Part shown: positions 46,247 to 58,100 of the stretch, one piece after another
Layout of the letters: each line of letters starts with the position of its first letter
Position numbering within the stretch: position 1 is the first letter of the stretch
DNA from: Fremontodendron californicum
Lineage: Eukaryota > Streptophyta > Magnoliopsida > Malvales > Malvaceae
Direction: 5' to 3'
Assembly: GCA_030761205.1 (NCBI GenBank)
Contig: JAULJL010000040.1
Span: forward strand, 14,640,603 to 14,704,602
DNA length: 64,000 bases
Position numbers and translations under genes: made by a program
The notes under the pieces: generated by a model
Databases searched by the model: none
What the model saw: only the letters and a program-made list of their open reading frames with translations
What the model was told of the DNA's origin: nothing

Positions 46247-46942
46247 TGATGGGCAGAAACCGAACTTACCAAAAAATCGAGAAAACACAACCGATAGTTC
46301 TTTCTCTCCCAATTAACAGGATCTGTAAATATGGTACTAAATTGCACAAGATATATATATATATATATATTCCAGCAACACAAATTCAACCAAGGATAAT
46401 CACCAACAACCAATCACACGAGACACACAATTTTTACGTGGAAAACCCCTTTAAATCAAAGGGTAAAAACCACGGGACTTAGGAGTCCAGTCAAAATCTC
46501 CACTATAATGAGAGTGTGTTTACAATATCACAATAATTCAGCTAACACAATGAGTACACAACTCTAACTTAGCTATCAACAAGTGATATTATAATCAAAG
46601 AGAGAAAGTTGAGAAATCACCCCAAAAACGTGACTACTATTCGGACACAAAACAGTACTTTATAGTGTTCAGATGGAAATTCTCACCGTACACAATCAGC
46701 ATCTACGTATCCTATAGCCACTGCCAGAAAATCAAGAAGATCGGACCACGGATGAACCTCCGATCGAAGACTTGATCAAAACTGTGCAACTCACTCTTTT
46801 CTCTCTTTCTCTGCCGCCTCCCTCTTTTTTGTTTTTCTTTTGCTACTGACTCTCTTCTCAGCCAAATACAAAAACCCCTTCAATTAAAAGGGCTAAGGGC
46901 AGAATGGGTATTTCCTCCACATAGGAGGGACCCATGCCAACA
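46247..46942 (-). repeat. 5' LTR of the copia element
   Basis: 696 bp, starts TGATGGGCAG and ends CATGCCAACA on +. Carries an (AT)n tract near 46350-46370. Confidence 0.95.
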
Positions 46943-46947
46943 ATAAC

Positions 46948-47754
46948 CAAGCTCCTCCAAATTTATCATCCAATCCTCACTTTTTGTCTTATAAAAATAA
47001 AATATAGTATAAAGTTTAATTAGAGTGAAGTGCTGGAAATGTACCAAACATTATCCAATTAGAAATTAGAAACGATCACATGTAATAATCACTTAATTGA
47101 TAAACAAGACGTCATCAATGACGACATATCTGACCTCAAAGCCTTGTCAACACCCTTAATGTTTTTTCCCAATTCTAGATTAATAAAAGATGATCAAAAC
47201 ATGAAATGAAACACGATACGAATAATTAAAATATGAATATAATCTAAATTATTTTTCTATACATGTTAAATATGTACTCGTATGATATGATCTAATTAAA
47301 ATAATATGTTAAATGTATCAAACACATATATGACACGAATAATATTATATTAAAATGTATATTTACATGATTAAACACGAAATATATTTTCTCAAATTTT
47401 ATATATAATTTTTTAGTTTATATTTGATACACTAATAGTGTATAAATTTTATACACTGTTAGTGCACTAAAATACGACACTTCATTAATGAGCAAAGAAA
47501 AAAAGTAATGAAGGATCTATAAATAAATAAATCACAACTACATGCATTGCAAACTGCCCTTAAAAAAATAATTTATATTTATTTATAGGTTTTTCACTAT
47601 ACACTCTCAATTTATCAAATATAAACTCATAATTTTTTCATATTTTGTCATATGTCATGTTTAAAATTACATAAGTCTACTCCCAGCTATATTTCTTAAC
47701 TAAATGAAGCACTAACTATTCACTATTAATTTTGTTTTTTCTTTAACATTTTCC

Positions 47755-47793
<39 letters not shown>

Positions 47794-48968
47794 TGAGCAA
47801 AGAATGAGCTATGGTTAAAAGCCATGGGTATTGGCTAAGCCAAAAGAAGGAGAAAATGGCTTGGCTAATATAGTAGACATGGAAAAAGGTGAAATACCAC
47901 CTAATTGGACAACAAAAGTTGAGTAGCATGTACAAAACTACAAATCCAGAGGCCAATCAAACCTTATTGTTTATTGACTTCAAGGTAGGTCAGTTTTGGG
48001 ATCCCAAAAACCCTTTAAATTTTTACTTAAATTGTGTATTTGTTGCTACCCCTCACTTTTCTCTTAATTACCTAACTAGGAAAGCCTAATCCAAAACCTA
48101 GCTAGTTTCATCTAGGGGGATCACCAATTAATTAACTCTCATAGAATTTCAAAGAAGGAAAAAAATGGGATTAGAAAATTTCATAGTATCATTCGTTTTA
48201 ATTCTATTGTAATAAATGAAAAATTTTCATTACATCTTAATTCTTCACTATGCACCAGTGAGCATGTGAGTTTGATGAGGAAAAGATCTTCTTGCCACCT
48301 TTTAATTGGTATATATGTCTATTTTGCACATTTTGGGATTTTGTTACAAATTCTATCCACTTTGAGGGGGCAAAATATGATTGACATAATTTTACTAGAT
48401 AACTATAGAAGCTCTCCACCCACAATTATTTTGTGGGAGAGGGAGGAGATTGAAAATTAACTATTAAAATATGGGTTTATATTTAATGTACACTGTCAGT
48501 AAATTAGATGATGTTTTCTCATTAAAAATTTTAAAAAATAAATACAGATAACTTTATTTTTAATGAGGTGACATCATCTGATTTATTGACAGTGTATAGA
48601 TTTACAAAACTTTTACATATTAATCAATATCATTAGATATTGGTTAATATGATATTTTAAAAAATATTTAATTAATGAATTATTTATTTTAATTCAATAA
48701 AAATAATATATTAAATATAAAATTAATTTAAAATAATAATTAAATAATTTTTAATCGTACATTGGTTAATCGGACCCAAATATATTAAGTAGGTCATGTC
48801 CTAGCTTGTTGAATCATACAATTTAGATGTGACACTTCTTTTTGTCCCCCATTAATATGCCAAATTGTAACACATCAAGGGCGTTGTTGTTATTCATAAG
48901 ACAATTAAGTCCAATCTTTGATAGGGTCTTTAAGGTAAACAAACAACTGCTTAAGTCCTACTCAACCC
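46948..48968. other. Intergenic, upstream of the HD-Zip gene
   Basis: No gene. It contains an (AT)n tract at about 47758-47791 and a short foldback MITE at about 48489-48601. The rest is AT-rich sequence and HD-Zip upstream DNA. Confidence 0.5.
48489..48601. repeat. Short foldback MITE with ACACTGTCA ends
   Basis: About 113 bp. ACACTGTCAGTAAATTAGAT at left pairs with ATCTGATTTATTGACAGTGT at right. A partly similar motif (GTGTATAAATTTTATACACTG) occurs near 47450. The TSD is not certain. It lies about 370 bp upstream of the HD-Zip TATA box. Confidence 0.6.
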
Positions 48969-48976
48969 TATAAATA
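48969..48976 (+). promoter_or_regulatory. TATA box of the HD-Zip gene
   Basis: TATAAATA lies 135 bp upstream of the start codon in a CAACCCTATAAATAAAG context, a typical plant core promoter. Confidence 0.75.
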
Positions 48977-49103
48977 AAGAACATTACTTCCTAACACATC
49001 CACTTCTCTGGCTTTGATCAGCCATTGCTAAATTTAAGAGAAAAACAAAAAAAATAATAATAAGAAGAAGAAGAAGAAGAAAGGGAGTGAAGATTATCAA
49101 AGG

Positions 49104-50987
49104 ATGACAACCCAAATGAATAAGCTTGAAGATCAAATGGCTCTTATCTCCCAACTCTACCCTGGTGTATACACTCAAATTGCACCACAGCAAGGTAATT
49201 TGTGTGATAAAAGCTTAAGAAAAAAAAAAGGTATTTTTATTTCCATTTTTAATCTTGCTAGGCTTAACTTAACCCAAGCTTTTTTTGATGATATGATGAT
49301 GAGCAGGGGAATCAAAGCGTCGACGGCGGCGGAAGAAGAACAAGGAAGGGGAAAACAGCCTGTCAGCTGGGGCTAAAAAAAGGAAGCTTGGCCAGGAACA
49401 AGTTGATCTTCTTGAACTTAATTTTGGTAATGAACATAAACTTGAGTCTGAAAAGAAAGACCGGCTTGCTTCCGAGCTGGGACTTGATCCTCGTCAGGTA
49501 GCTGTTTGGTTCCAAAATCGAAGAGCTCGTTGGAAGAACAAGAAGCTCGAGGAAGAGTATAGCAAGTTGAAATCAGTCCATGAAGGTGTTGTTCTTGAGA
49601 AATGCCGCCTTGAATCCGAGGTATATATCTCTTTCTCTCTCTCTCTCTCTCTCTCTTAGTTTTACAAAGAAAAATAATTCATAGTCAGCTAAGAAAATCA
49701 GGTTTTAATTACATGATTAACTTTTGTTTGATTTTTAAATGCAAACCCTTTTTTAGTTTTTTTTTTCCCTGGTTTCTCAGTAACCAAACAGAATTAATGA
49801 TACTATCAGGCTGTTCTCTTCTACACTTTTGTTTCTCAGGGTCTCACGGGGTCGACAACATGTTTTTTTTTTTTTTTTCTTCAACATGAAATTATTTTAT
49901 TTTATTAGAAAAGAAAGAAAAAAAAAAAAAAAGGATGGGGAGAGCTTAGTTCCGCAAGTTATGAACATTTTCAAAGATTAAATTAATTAACAAAATACTA
50001 ATTAAGAGCGTTGGTTAGAAGAAAATGAAGCTAATTAAGCAAGTGCTTATCTTTAATCTTTACCTACATCTGACAATATATATATATATATATATGAATT
50101 GTGTTCGCATATTTTTCATATCATAATAATATTTAAAATATTTTATATTTATATAAATTTTAATACGTTAATAATTTATGTTATATAAATTTTAATATAT
50201 TTATATATTTGTATTTTATTCATATTTTTTTATCATAATTTCGAATTATATTTTAATTTTTTTTAATATTATATTTATATTATATATTTGTATCTAATAT
50301 TATGACGTTTATCTTTATCCTTTTGAAAAAGAGGTGACCCACCCATTAGAACGTGCATGAGCTCTGGGCTCGAAGAAAGCCATGCCATGTTGTTGGGTAA
50401 GGCCATTAAATTTTTTTACAGAATATTGGACAAAAAGTGGCAAAATTTTGACAAGGAACAGCAAACTGCCACCTCATTATTAGACAACAAAAAGTACTTA
50501 CAATTTTTCAACCAAACAAGGGTCCTTACGGTTTTCTTTAAGGTGGCTGAGGTTGGGCTTAGCCAAGGCCCACATTGGAGAACAACAATTTTTTTTTTTT
50601 TCGGTCTCAATCATATGAATATGAACACAATACAAATTATTAAATATTTTGTATCGTATTTTTATTCAAAGGACATGCCTTTTTTTGTTTTCTTTTTACT
50701 TTTGAAGTTTTTTTTCCTTAGTAATTTCATACATCAAAACTTTAATTTTGTTTGAACTTAAATGCTAGGTTCTAAAGCTTAAAGAGAAACTTTGTGAGGC
50801 AAAGAAGGAAATCCAACGGCAGGGGGAGCGAGTAGATGGGGTTTCGAGTAATAGTCCAAGCTCATCTCTGTCAATGGAAGCCATAGATCCAGCTTTCTTA
50901 GGGGAATTTGGATATGAAGATGTTTTCTACATAGCAGAGAATAGTTACAATATTCAAGGCATGGAGTGGATGAATCTGTATATGTAA
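49104..50987 (+). CDS. HD-Zip class I transcription factor (ATHB21/40/53-like)
   Basis: Three exons join in frame with GT-AG introns: 49104-49194, 49307-49620 and 50769-50987 (624 nt, 207 aa). The homeodomain spans about residues 53-109, with a basic start (KKRKLGQEQ) and recognition helix WFQNRRARWKNKK at 97-109. It runs directly into a leucine zipper with heptad positions L110, L117, V124, L131, L138. That layout defines HD-Zip, and the absence of a START domain makes it class I or II. Lack of a CPSCE motif favours class I. A basic RRRRRKKNK stretch at 35-42 is a likely nuclear signal. The short size and acidic, aromatic C-terminus ending MEWMNLYM resemble the ATHB21/40/53 clade, linked to ABA, axillary bud and root control. 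Members bind CAATNATTG-type sites as dimers. Confidence 0.94.
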
Positions 50988-51850
50988 TTAAAGTAGGAAG
51001 TTCATTTTTAGTATGTATGTAGATATTAATTAATTATGATATGATCCTTAATGCAAATTAATTCTTAATTTTCTTTCTCAACTAGTGTTCTAATGTTGAC
51101 TCGAACTTGAAAATTTTAGAAATGTGTTATTAACTATTAGGAAAATGCTTCATGACCCGTTTTTTATGTCCCGTCTACATCCCGCCTGACGTGTTAAAGA
51201 CTCGAAGTATGAAAATTACATATTTTATAAAAATTAAAATAAGGCAAATTTACTTGCTTGCTTCGAAACATCTGACGGGTCATCCAGCACTACTCTAACT
51301 ACTATCAAGTAACTTGCCTTTCTAGTTGGATGGTTGAGTGAAGTAGATAAATTCTAACTCTTTTTGAATATTATAATTATAAGGATTTTGTTATTATATT
51401 AAATATAATAGTTGATAATTTTATTCATCATTTTCAATGAATTGAATATATTATTATATATAATAGTCTTAAAGAGTATCTTTAGAGTACTCGTAAGCAA
51501 AATCCATATTATAATGGTTAAAATAGTAAAAAAATCCTTGAACTTTACTATTTTATTTGGATAGATTCTTTTATTTTTATTGTATCCAAATAAGTAGTTA
51601 ACTTTTAATTTATATCAAAATAAGATCTTAACGTAAATTAAATTTTTTATTTGAAATAAGACTTATTTAAATACAAATAAAAAAATAAGGTATTATTTTG
51701 GTACAATAAAAAATATAAAATCTTAGTTAATTACCATAAGATGTCAAATTAACCACATGGCCACAAACTTTGCCTAATAACAAGATAAGTCCTTACCATT
51801 TTCGGTCTAAGAAAAAAAAAAGTAGCTTATTGATTAATTAGATAACAACT
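50988..51850. other. HD-Zip 3' region and repeats
   Basis: Probable 3' UTR, then a possible MITE at about 51145-51290 with CATGACCCG / CGGGTCATC inverted ends, and at about 51525-51740 a dispersed AT-rich repeat (TTGTATCCAAATAAGTAGTT) that recurs near 29.1 kb and 54.2-54.4 kb. Confidence 0.45.
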
Positions 51851-51859
51851 TAAAATTGA

Positions 51860-52006
51860 TGAACCTATGTTTAGTTCAGTTGATTCATGCAATCACCTTT
51901 AAGAGGTCACATCCAGTAGATCTGGAGTTCGAATCTCAGCATATGCATTCCTTTCCCTAGCTATCTCTAGACTACGGTCTTCTTTATACTTAAAAAAAAA
52001 AAACCC
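51860..52006 (+). mobile_element. tRNA-derived SINE with poly(A) tail and TSD
   Basis: About 147 bp. The 5' part has a box A-like TAGTTCAGTTGATT and a box B GAGTTCGAATCTC spaced as in a tRNA promoter. The 3' end is an A-rich tail (12 A near 51991-52003). Perfect 9-bp duplications TAAAATTGA lie at 51851-51859 and 52007-52015. It would be copied by a LINE's reverse transcriptase. It does not fold as a functional tRNA. Confidence 0.82.
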
Positions 52007-52015
52007 TAAAATTGA

Positions 52016-52312
52016 GTAAATTAGAATTTTTAAACACGAATAAGATATATGTATTAAACGTGTTGTGTTAATCGTGTCAATTGTGTTTAAACATATCATG
52101 TCGTATTTATTATACTGTTTTTATGTATAATTATTAAACTTGCCATGTTTTATTTCATATCTAAAATTGTCAGATGTTTTAAAAACCTTTAAAGATGTTC
52201 TAATAAAGTAAAAAGTAAAATAAAAATTGAATAAATTTGGAAACATTCTACAATGCCAAAGAAGATATGAAGACCCATAATTGGAACATTAATTCCCCCT
52301 CCCCCTCCCCAT

Positions 52313-52354
<42 letters not shown>

Positions 52355-52663
52355 AAATTCTCAACCCACTCAAAACTTTTTAACATAAAAAAGATGGATG
52401 ATCTATCGATCCACCTTTGTCCATGTAAACAAAACAACGAGAGTGACAACAAAAATTCTTGTTATCGAGGAATATATGGCCATGGGACATGATTAAGGTT
52501 GTGTTGACCATGTGGTTGCGTGACACACCAGGATTTGTTGCAGCTTAAGGTTGCTAGTCAAGCCGAGATGGCCTACAAGTAAGGGAGGATGTCAAGCACG
52601 TGGTTGGCTTTGTTTTTTGCCGACCTGGTAATTATTTCATCCAAATCCACCTTTTGATGCAAA
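52016..52663. other. Intergenic spacer
   Basis: Contains a CGTGT-type repeat fragment at about 52030-52150, an (AT)n tract at about 52317-52351 and no recognisable gene. Confidence 0.5.
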
Positions 52664-52668
52664 CTAAA

Positions 52669-53084
52669 TGTCATGATTTACATCAACCTGCAAGGTATTG
52701 TCCACTTCGGTCCATTGGATCTCACGATTTTGTCCAAAAAAACGCCTCTCATGTTGAATATGGTGTGAACACTTATATACCCAGTCGAACTCTAGTACAC
52801 AGCCGATGTGGAATTTATGACTTCTCTCTAGGGCCATAACATCCTCCCCCACTTCAATGAGGGCCCACTGTCGCACATCGCTAGTACCCCCAAAGTCGGC
52901 TCTGATACCAAATGTCACGGTCCACACCAACCTGTAAGGTATTGCCCGCTTCGGCCCATTAGGCCTCACGGTTTTGTCTACAAAGGCGTCTCTCAGGTTG
53001 AATATGGTGTGAATACTTATATACCAGTCGAACTCTAGTACATAGCCGATGTGGGATTCATGACTCCTCTCTAGGACCATGACA
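52669..53084 (-). mobile_element. TRIM element, 416 bp
   Basis: Two direct terminal repeats (52669-52841, 173 bp; 52913-53084, 172 bp) begin TGTCA and end ACA. They flank only 71 bp. A perfect 5-bp TSD CTAAA lies at 52664-52668 and 53085-53089. On the minus strand, TGGTATCAGAGCC follows the right repeat as an initiator tRNA-Met primer site, and GTGGGGGAGGA precedes the left repeat as polypurine tract. No coding capacity: a terminal-repeat retrotransposon in miniature. It is inserted just inside the end of a hAT MITE (53086-53661). Confidence 0.92.
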
Positions 53085-53085
53085 C

Positions 53086-53661
53086 TAAACCTGTTCAAAG
53101 GCCGAATTACTTGTCCAAGTCCGAAAGCCCGTCCATATTTGAAAGGATTTGAACAAAAATAGTAGGCCCGAAAAATGAATTTGGATAAAAAAAAAATAAG
53201 GTCCATTTAAAAAATGGATCCGGTCTTGACTCCAAAATTCAAGACCCAAGCCCAACCAGGTCCTGTTTTCTAATTAGATAATATATTATTTTTATTTTTA
53301 TTTTTATATATATTATGTAATTTATGTCATATAAAAATTAAATATATATATAACATTATAGTGTAAACATAAAAAAATATGTTAAGTTGTCCATGTTTAA
53401 GAACTTAATAAAAGAAAAATATATATAAAATTACTAAAGATTAAATAAAAAATAATATATATATTTTTTTTTTAAAAAATAAAAAAATAATATGGGTGAG
53501 CTTTAAACTAGCTTGGGCTATCCATTTACAAATATGGTGGGCTTGGACAAAATTTGAAACCCATTTTCGGACCAGACCTGACTTGAGCAAGCAAATATAA
53601 TGTTGATACCATACATAGATCCAATCCAAACCCGACCCAACCTAGTCATGAACACCTTCTA
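53086..53661. mobile_element. hAT MITE family B, opposite orientation, split at its left end by the TRIM
   Basis: The left end TAAACCTGTTCAAAGGCC and right end GAACACCTTCTA correspond to the inverted ends of the 33736-34277 element. With the TRIM and one CTAAA copy removed, the flanks are TGCAAAC at left (52657-52663 and the C of the TSD) and TGCAAAAC at right (53662-53669). This is an 8-bp TSD differing by one A. Confidence 0.8.
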
Positions 53662-53669
53662 TGCAAAAC

Positions 53670-54553
53670 CCACGATGTCGGAATAATATTTTCTTAACTG
53701 TTTTTGTTGGTTTTCTTTTCTTTCTAATGAGATAATTTTCCCTCTTTCTCCAAAGTGGATTGGGGTTTTATTCCTTTCCCATTGTGTATAACTAAGGTAC
53801 ATCGTGATCATTATTTTTTTCTAGTAAAATTGATTTTTTTTTAATATGCAGCATTCATATTTATATGTTAAAAAACCTTTTCTTGTCGATTTTTGATCAA
53901 AGTATCCTATTTATTCTTTTCCTTTGAGCACTCAACGTGAATTATTTTAAATAATTCGCCCGCTTTAGCCTTTGGGCCACAGTCTTGAGCTTCAATTGAA
54001 AATTTGGAGAATTAAAAAGGTGGTCTATTGGGCTCAGGCCCTAATATTGTGCTAAAAGGCATAAGCGGTTAAAAGCCCAAAAGCTCTTATAATCGAGAAT
54101 TGCCCCCAAAAATAGGTTCCCATTAATAAATTTTTTTACTCTTTACTTCGTAATTTTGGGATTAAAATAACAAAAAAAAAATTTATAAATTTTATCAGTT
54201 TATTTAAATAAAATTTTATATTTTATTATAATTAAATAATTTATAATTTGTATCAAATAAGTCTTGAATCTTTAAGTTATATCCAAATAAATTTTTAATC
54301 TTTAATTTATACTTAATTAAGTCTTTAACATAAATTAATCTTTCATTTGAACTAAAAATTTACTCAAATATAAATCAAAAGATAAAAATTTATTTACATA
54401 CAATAAAAAATATGACTTCTTTTAAAAAAATAAAATATTCTGGAATTTTTTTAGTATATTTTAGCCTAATTTTTATTGACTTTTCTAAATATGCAACAAA
54501 TATAAAAGAGAGAGAGAAAAAAAAAGTTTCCTTAGTTTCCCACTCGTTTCTCT
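53670..54553. other. Intergenic spacer
   Basis: No gene. About 54180-54400 carries the AT-rich dispersed repeat also seen at 51.5 and 29.1 kb. Confidence 0.45.
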
Positions 54554-54562
54554 TTCAAACTC

Positions 54563-54936
54563 GGTTTAAGTATCCACATGATTCCTGTACTCTAGTGAAA
54601 AGAGTAATTTAGTCCCTATACTGTAAAAGTGAGTAATTTAGTCATTTTACAATTGAAATAGGTGCAAATAAGTAAAATTGATAACGGTGTTAATGAAAAA
54701 TCGTTAAAATGTTGACACGGACTCGTAAAATCTAACAAAATTAATGATTGGAATAAAATATGATTTGAAATATATCTAAATCTGTTAGATTTTACGAGTC
54801 CACCTCAATATTTTAACGATTTTTTATTGACATCGTTATCAATTTTATTTATTTACACCTATTTTAATTATATAAAAATTAAATTATTCACTTTTACAGT
54901 TAAAAATTAAATTACTCACCAAGGGGGTACTTAACC
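54563..54936. mobile_element. Mutator-like foldback MITE, 374 bp, copy 2
   Basis: Same family as 24654-25050. GGTTTAAGTATCCACATG at left pairs with GGGGGTACTTAACC at right. The 9-bp TSD TTCAAACTC (54554-54562) / TCCAAACTC (54937-54945) has one mismatch. It ends about 85 bp before the TATA box of the kinase gene. Confidence 0.85.
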
Positions 54937-55020
54937 TCCAAACTCTCATTTTTAAAACCCGCCCTAAACCCCTCCTTTCCTCTATTGCATACCTTTTCTT
55001 CTTCTTTTTTTGTCTTTACA

Positions 55021-55030
55021 TATAAATATA
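55021..55030 (+). promoter_or_regulatory. Probable TATA box of the Raf-like kinase gene
   Basis: TATAAATATA lies 98-107 bp before the ATG at 55128, downstream of a Mutator MITE. Confidence 0.55.
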
Positions 55031-55127
55031 CAGACATTTTTGCCCATAAAAGAACCCTTTTGCCAGCTTTTTCTTTACTGTTTAGTGTGTAATGCAACAA
55101 GAAAACTACAAAAAGGAAGGTTCAGCA

Positions 55128-58100
55128 ATGGATGGACGTGAAGATTGTTGGGAAAAATAAAACCTGGTTACCCAAAAGCAAGCATTCACCCACAACAAGC
55201 ATTCGAATAAGAAAAGAAAAAGACACAATATTTTTTACGTGGTTCGACCCTTCTTGGCCTACATCCACGATCCCATAAAGATAACATCACTACAACAAGT
55301 AGCTTTTGCACGGATAAAACTACAAACCCTCATACAAGTAGCTTTTGCACGGATAAAACTACAAACCCTCATACAAGTAGCTTTTGCACGGATAAAACTA
55401 CAAACCCTCATACAAGTAGCTTTTGAATGGATTAAGCTACAAACCCTCAAATTAAAACACTATGACTCACCACCGGATAATCCTAATACAAGAGTATAGA
55501 CTATCTCTCACAAGGGTGGTGGGTGAGTTCAAACAAAGCCTAAGCTCTCTACTTATAAGGTGAAAGCCCCCTTGGCTTAACATAAGCAAGTTATGTGGGA
55601 TTGGGACTTGACTCAAAAATACTCAACATATCCTCCCTTGAGTCAAAGTCCCAATAACCACTTGGCAGGAACTCGACAACTTTTCTTCCTCGAACAAAGC
55701 TTCTCTCCTTACTCGAACCAAAAAACTCTTGGCAGCTGGCAGCATCTCTCTTTGCTCGAACCAAAAGCTTTTAGGCAACTCCTCCCTCGAACCATAAGCT
55801 CTGATACCAGTTGTTGGGAAAAATAAAACCTGGTTACCCAAAAGCAAGCATTCACCCACAACAAGCATTCGAATAAGAAAAGAAAAAGACACAATATTTT
55901 TTACGTGGTTCGACCCTTCTTGGCCTACATCCACGATCCCATAAAGATAACATCACTACAACAAGTAGCTTTTGCACGGATAAAACTACAAACCCTCATA
56001 CAAGTAGCTTTTGCACGGATAAAACTACAAACCCTCATACAAGTAGCTTTTGAATGGATTAAGCTACAAACCCTCAAATTAAAACACTATGACTCACCAC
56101 CGGATAATCCTAATACAAGAGTATAGACTATCTCTCACAAGGGTGGTGGGTGAGTTCAAACAAAGCCTAAGCTCTCTACTTATAAGGTGAAAGCCCCCTT
56201 GGCTTAACATAAGCAAGTTATGTGGGATTGGGACTTGACTCAAAAATACTCAACAAAGATGAGTTGTCTTTACCTTATTCTCTTCAAATTGGCAACACAT
56301 TTTGTAGGCTGATGTCAACGTACGATGATGACGTGGAAGATAAAGAGGATGATTTAGATAACAGTTTTTTTTTCCTGCAGATTGATCAAAGCTTGTTGAT
56401 TGATCCTCGTCTTGTTTTGCTTGACAAAATGATTGGTGAAGGCTCTTACTCTACTGTTTACAAAGGATTGTGAGTTCCTTCATATATCTTCTTTTTTTTT
56501 TGGGTCTTTAATTTATGTTTGGTTTTCTTGATCTTGGGTTGATTAGGTTAATAACATTCTTTGCATGTTCTTGGATTTTCATGCTCTTTTGGTTTTTCTA
56601 GGATTTTTTTTGGATATTTCTTTTGTTTGAATTTAATTTTGATTTCATTTTTATGACATTTGAATTCTGTGTTCTTGTACTGATGAAACCTTCAAGGGGT
56701 TTAGGGTGGTTTATCTGGAGTTTGTTCAGGGTTGGATTACAAGGTGTTTAAGGCTGATATTAGTGCAATTTTGATAAAATATATATCTTGACAAAAGAAT
56801 TGGGTTCGTTTAGAAATGGGATATGAATTCCTTTTAGTTAGGATTTGTAAGGTGCTACAAATTCAGACATGGATATGGGATATGATTTTTCAAATATATG
56901 AAAATTTTAGAAAAAAACTGAACATATACAAGATTCAGGTAACTGAGCATAACCGTGTCGAACACAGTAGGTTTTATATCAATCTAAAAGTCGGTCACTA
57001 TTATGTGTTTGTCTTTTCTGTCAAACTTGATAATCTGAAGTTTCTATGCTAGCTTATTCTGATATTGTTTGGGGCAAAAAAACCCTCTCTATTATGGATG
57101 TCTGTGGTAAATAAATCCTTTGTTGCTCTGTATTTCAGCAGTAATGTATATGGCAAAAGAAGGCTAAAAATAAATTGTTCCTCATACAAAATGAATGCAA
57201 ATTTTATTGGATGCTTACTCTTTATATGCTGTTACAGATCTCCCATAAGGCTATAATCATTGCAATAAAATTTCAATGTTTTTTCTGTAACTAAAATGAT
57301 TTAGATTTGTAAACACTGATGGCTACTTTGACTTCATTGCAGCTACAAATCCAAACCTGTTGCAGTGAAGATTATTCAGCCAAGTAACCCATCAGCTGTA
57401 ACTTGTGAGCATAAAGAGAAATTTCAGAGGGAGGTTTCAATCCTGTCTATGATGGACCATGAAAATGTTGTAAAGGTATTTTTCTTTATTTGCTAACATA
57501 TATAAAACTAAATATTAGTTATTAATTTTACCTTTTCACCTTCATTGGCTTTCATTTTGAGCTCCTGACAACAGGCAATGGGTGATTAAGATATATAATG
57601 TAGTCTTGTTTCCTTGTAGATTGTCCTATTCTAACTCTTCATTTTTCTTGAAATACCCGTTCCGACATCTATGTCCGACGCATATCCGGACATGGGTATG
57701 GGGATATGATCCTCCAAGGACCCTCCAAATACATGGAAATCTTAGAAAAAAATTAAACATATCCGTGTCGGACACATACCCGTGTCGGACACATACCCGT
57801 GTCCGACACTCACACCCGAGTCCGAGTAACATAGGTCCTATCCTCCTCACTAGCCAGCCTGCCAACAAGCTACATAAGCAAACTTAGTTGTTGGATTTGG
57901 TGTGAGGATATTGTTTCCTTGTTAGTCAATGACATAGCCATCTATGGAAGATGTTCGTTTTAGACTCTGATATTGGTGTAAAAGGAAGAAAAAAATTGGC
58001 TCCAGCCGTGTACATTATCTTGAAATCTTTCCATATCTAATACGAATTGTCCTGGCTATAAAGTTGCACTCAAAATTGAAAAGAAATCTTCAAAGAATTG

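Larger units (their letters stand above)
41569..46942 (-). mobile_element. Ty1/copia LTR retrotransposon, young, with broken frames
   Basis: The element is 5374 bp. It has two LTRs (41569-42267 and 46247-46942), TG...CA ends, and a perfect 5-bp TSD ATAAC (41564-41568 and 46943-46947). Coding is on the minus strand, so the 5' LTR is the right one. Order in the coding sequence is Gag, protease, integrase, reverse transcriptase, RNase H, the copia order. By eye I count only about four substitutions plus small indels between the LTRs, so the insertion is recent. Two reading-frame breaks (near 44880 and near 42540-42590) make it non-autonomous as it stands. Confidence 0.96.

Noticed and set aside
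51860..51945. Possible tRNA gene
   Set aside because: Promoter-like boxes exist, but no acceptor-stem pairing or CCA-side stem is seen, and the unit has a poly(A) tail and TSD, so it is a SINE.
52664..53206. 180-codon minus-strand ORF
   Set aside because: It reads through both TRIM repeats and part of a hAT MITE. The internal peptide similarity only reflects the duplicated terminal repeats.
55289..56065. Regular 39-bp repeats that might suggest a CRISPR array or a repeat protein
   Set aside because: Units are contiguous with no unique spacers and lie inside the terminal repeats of a TRIM in plant DNA. The repeated peptide is an artefact of the tandem DNA.
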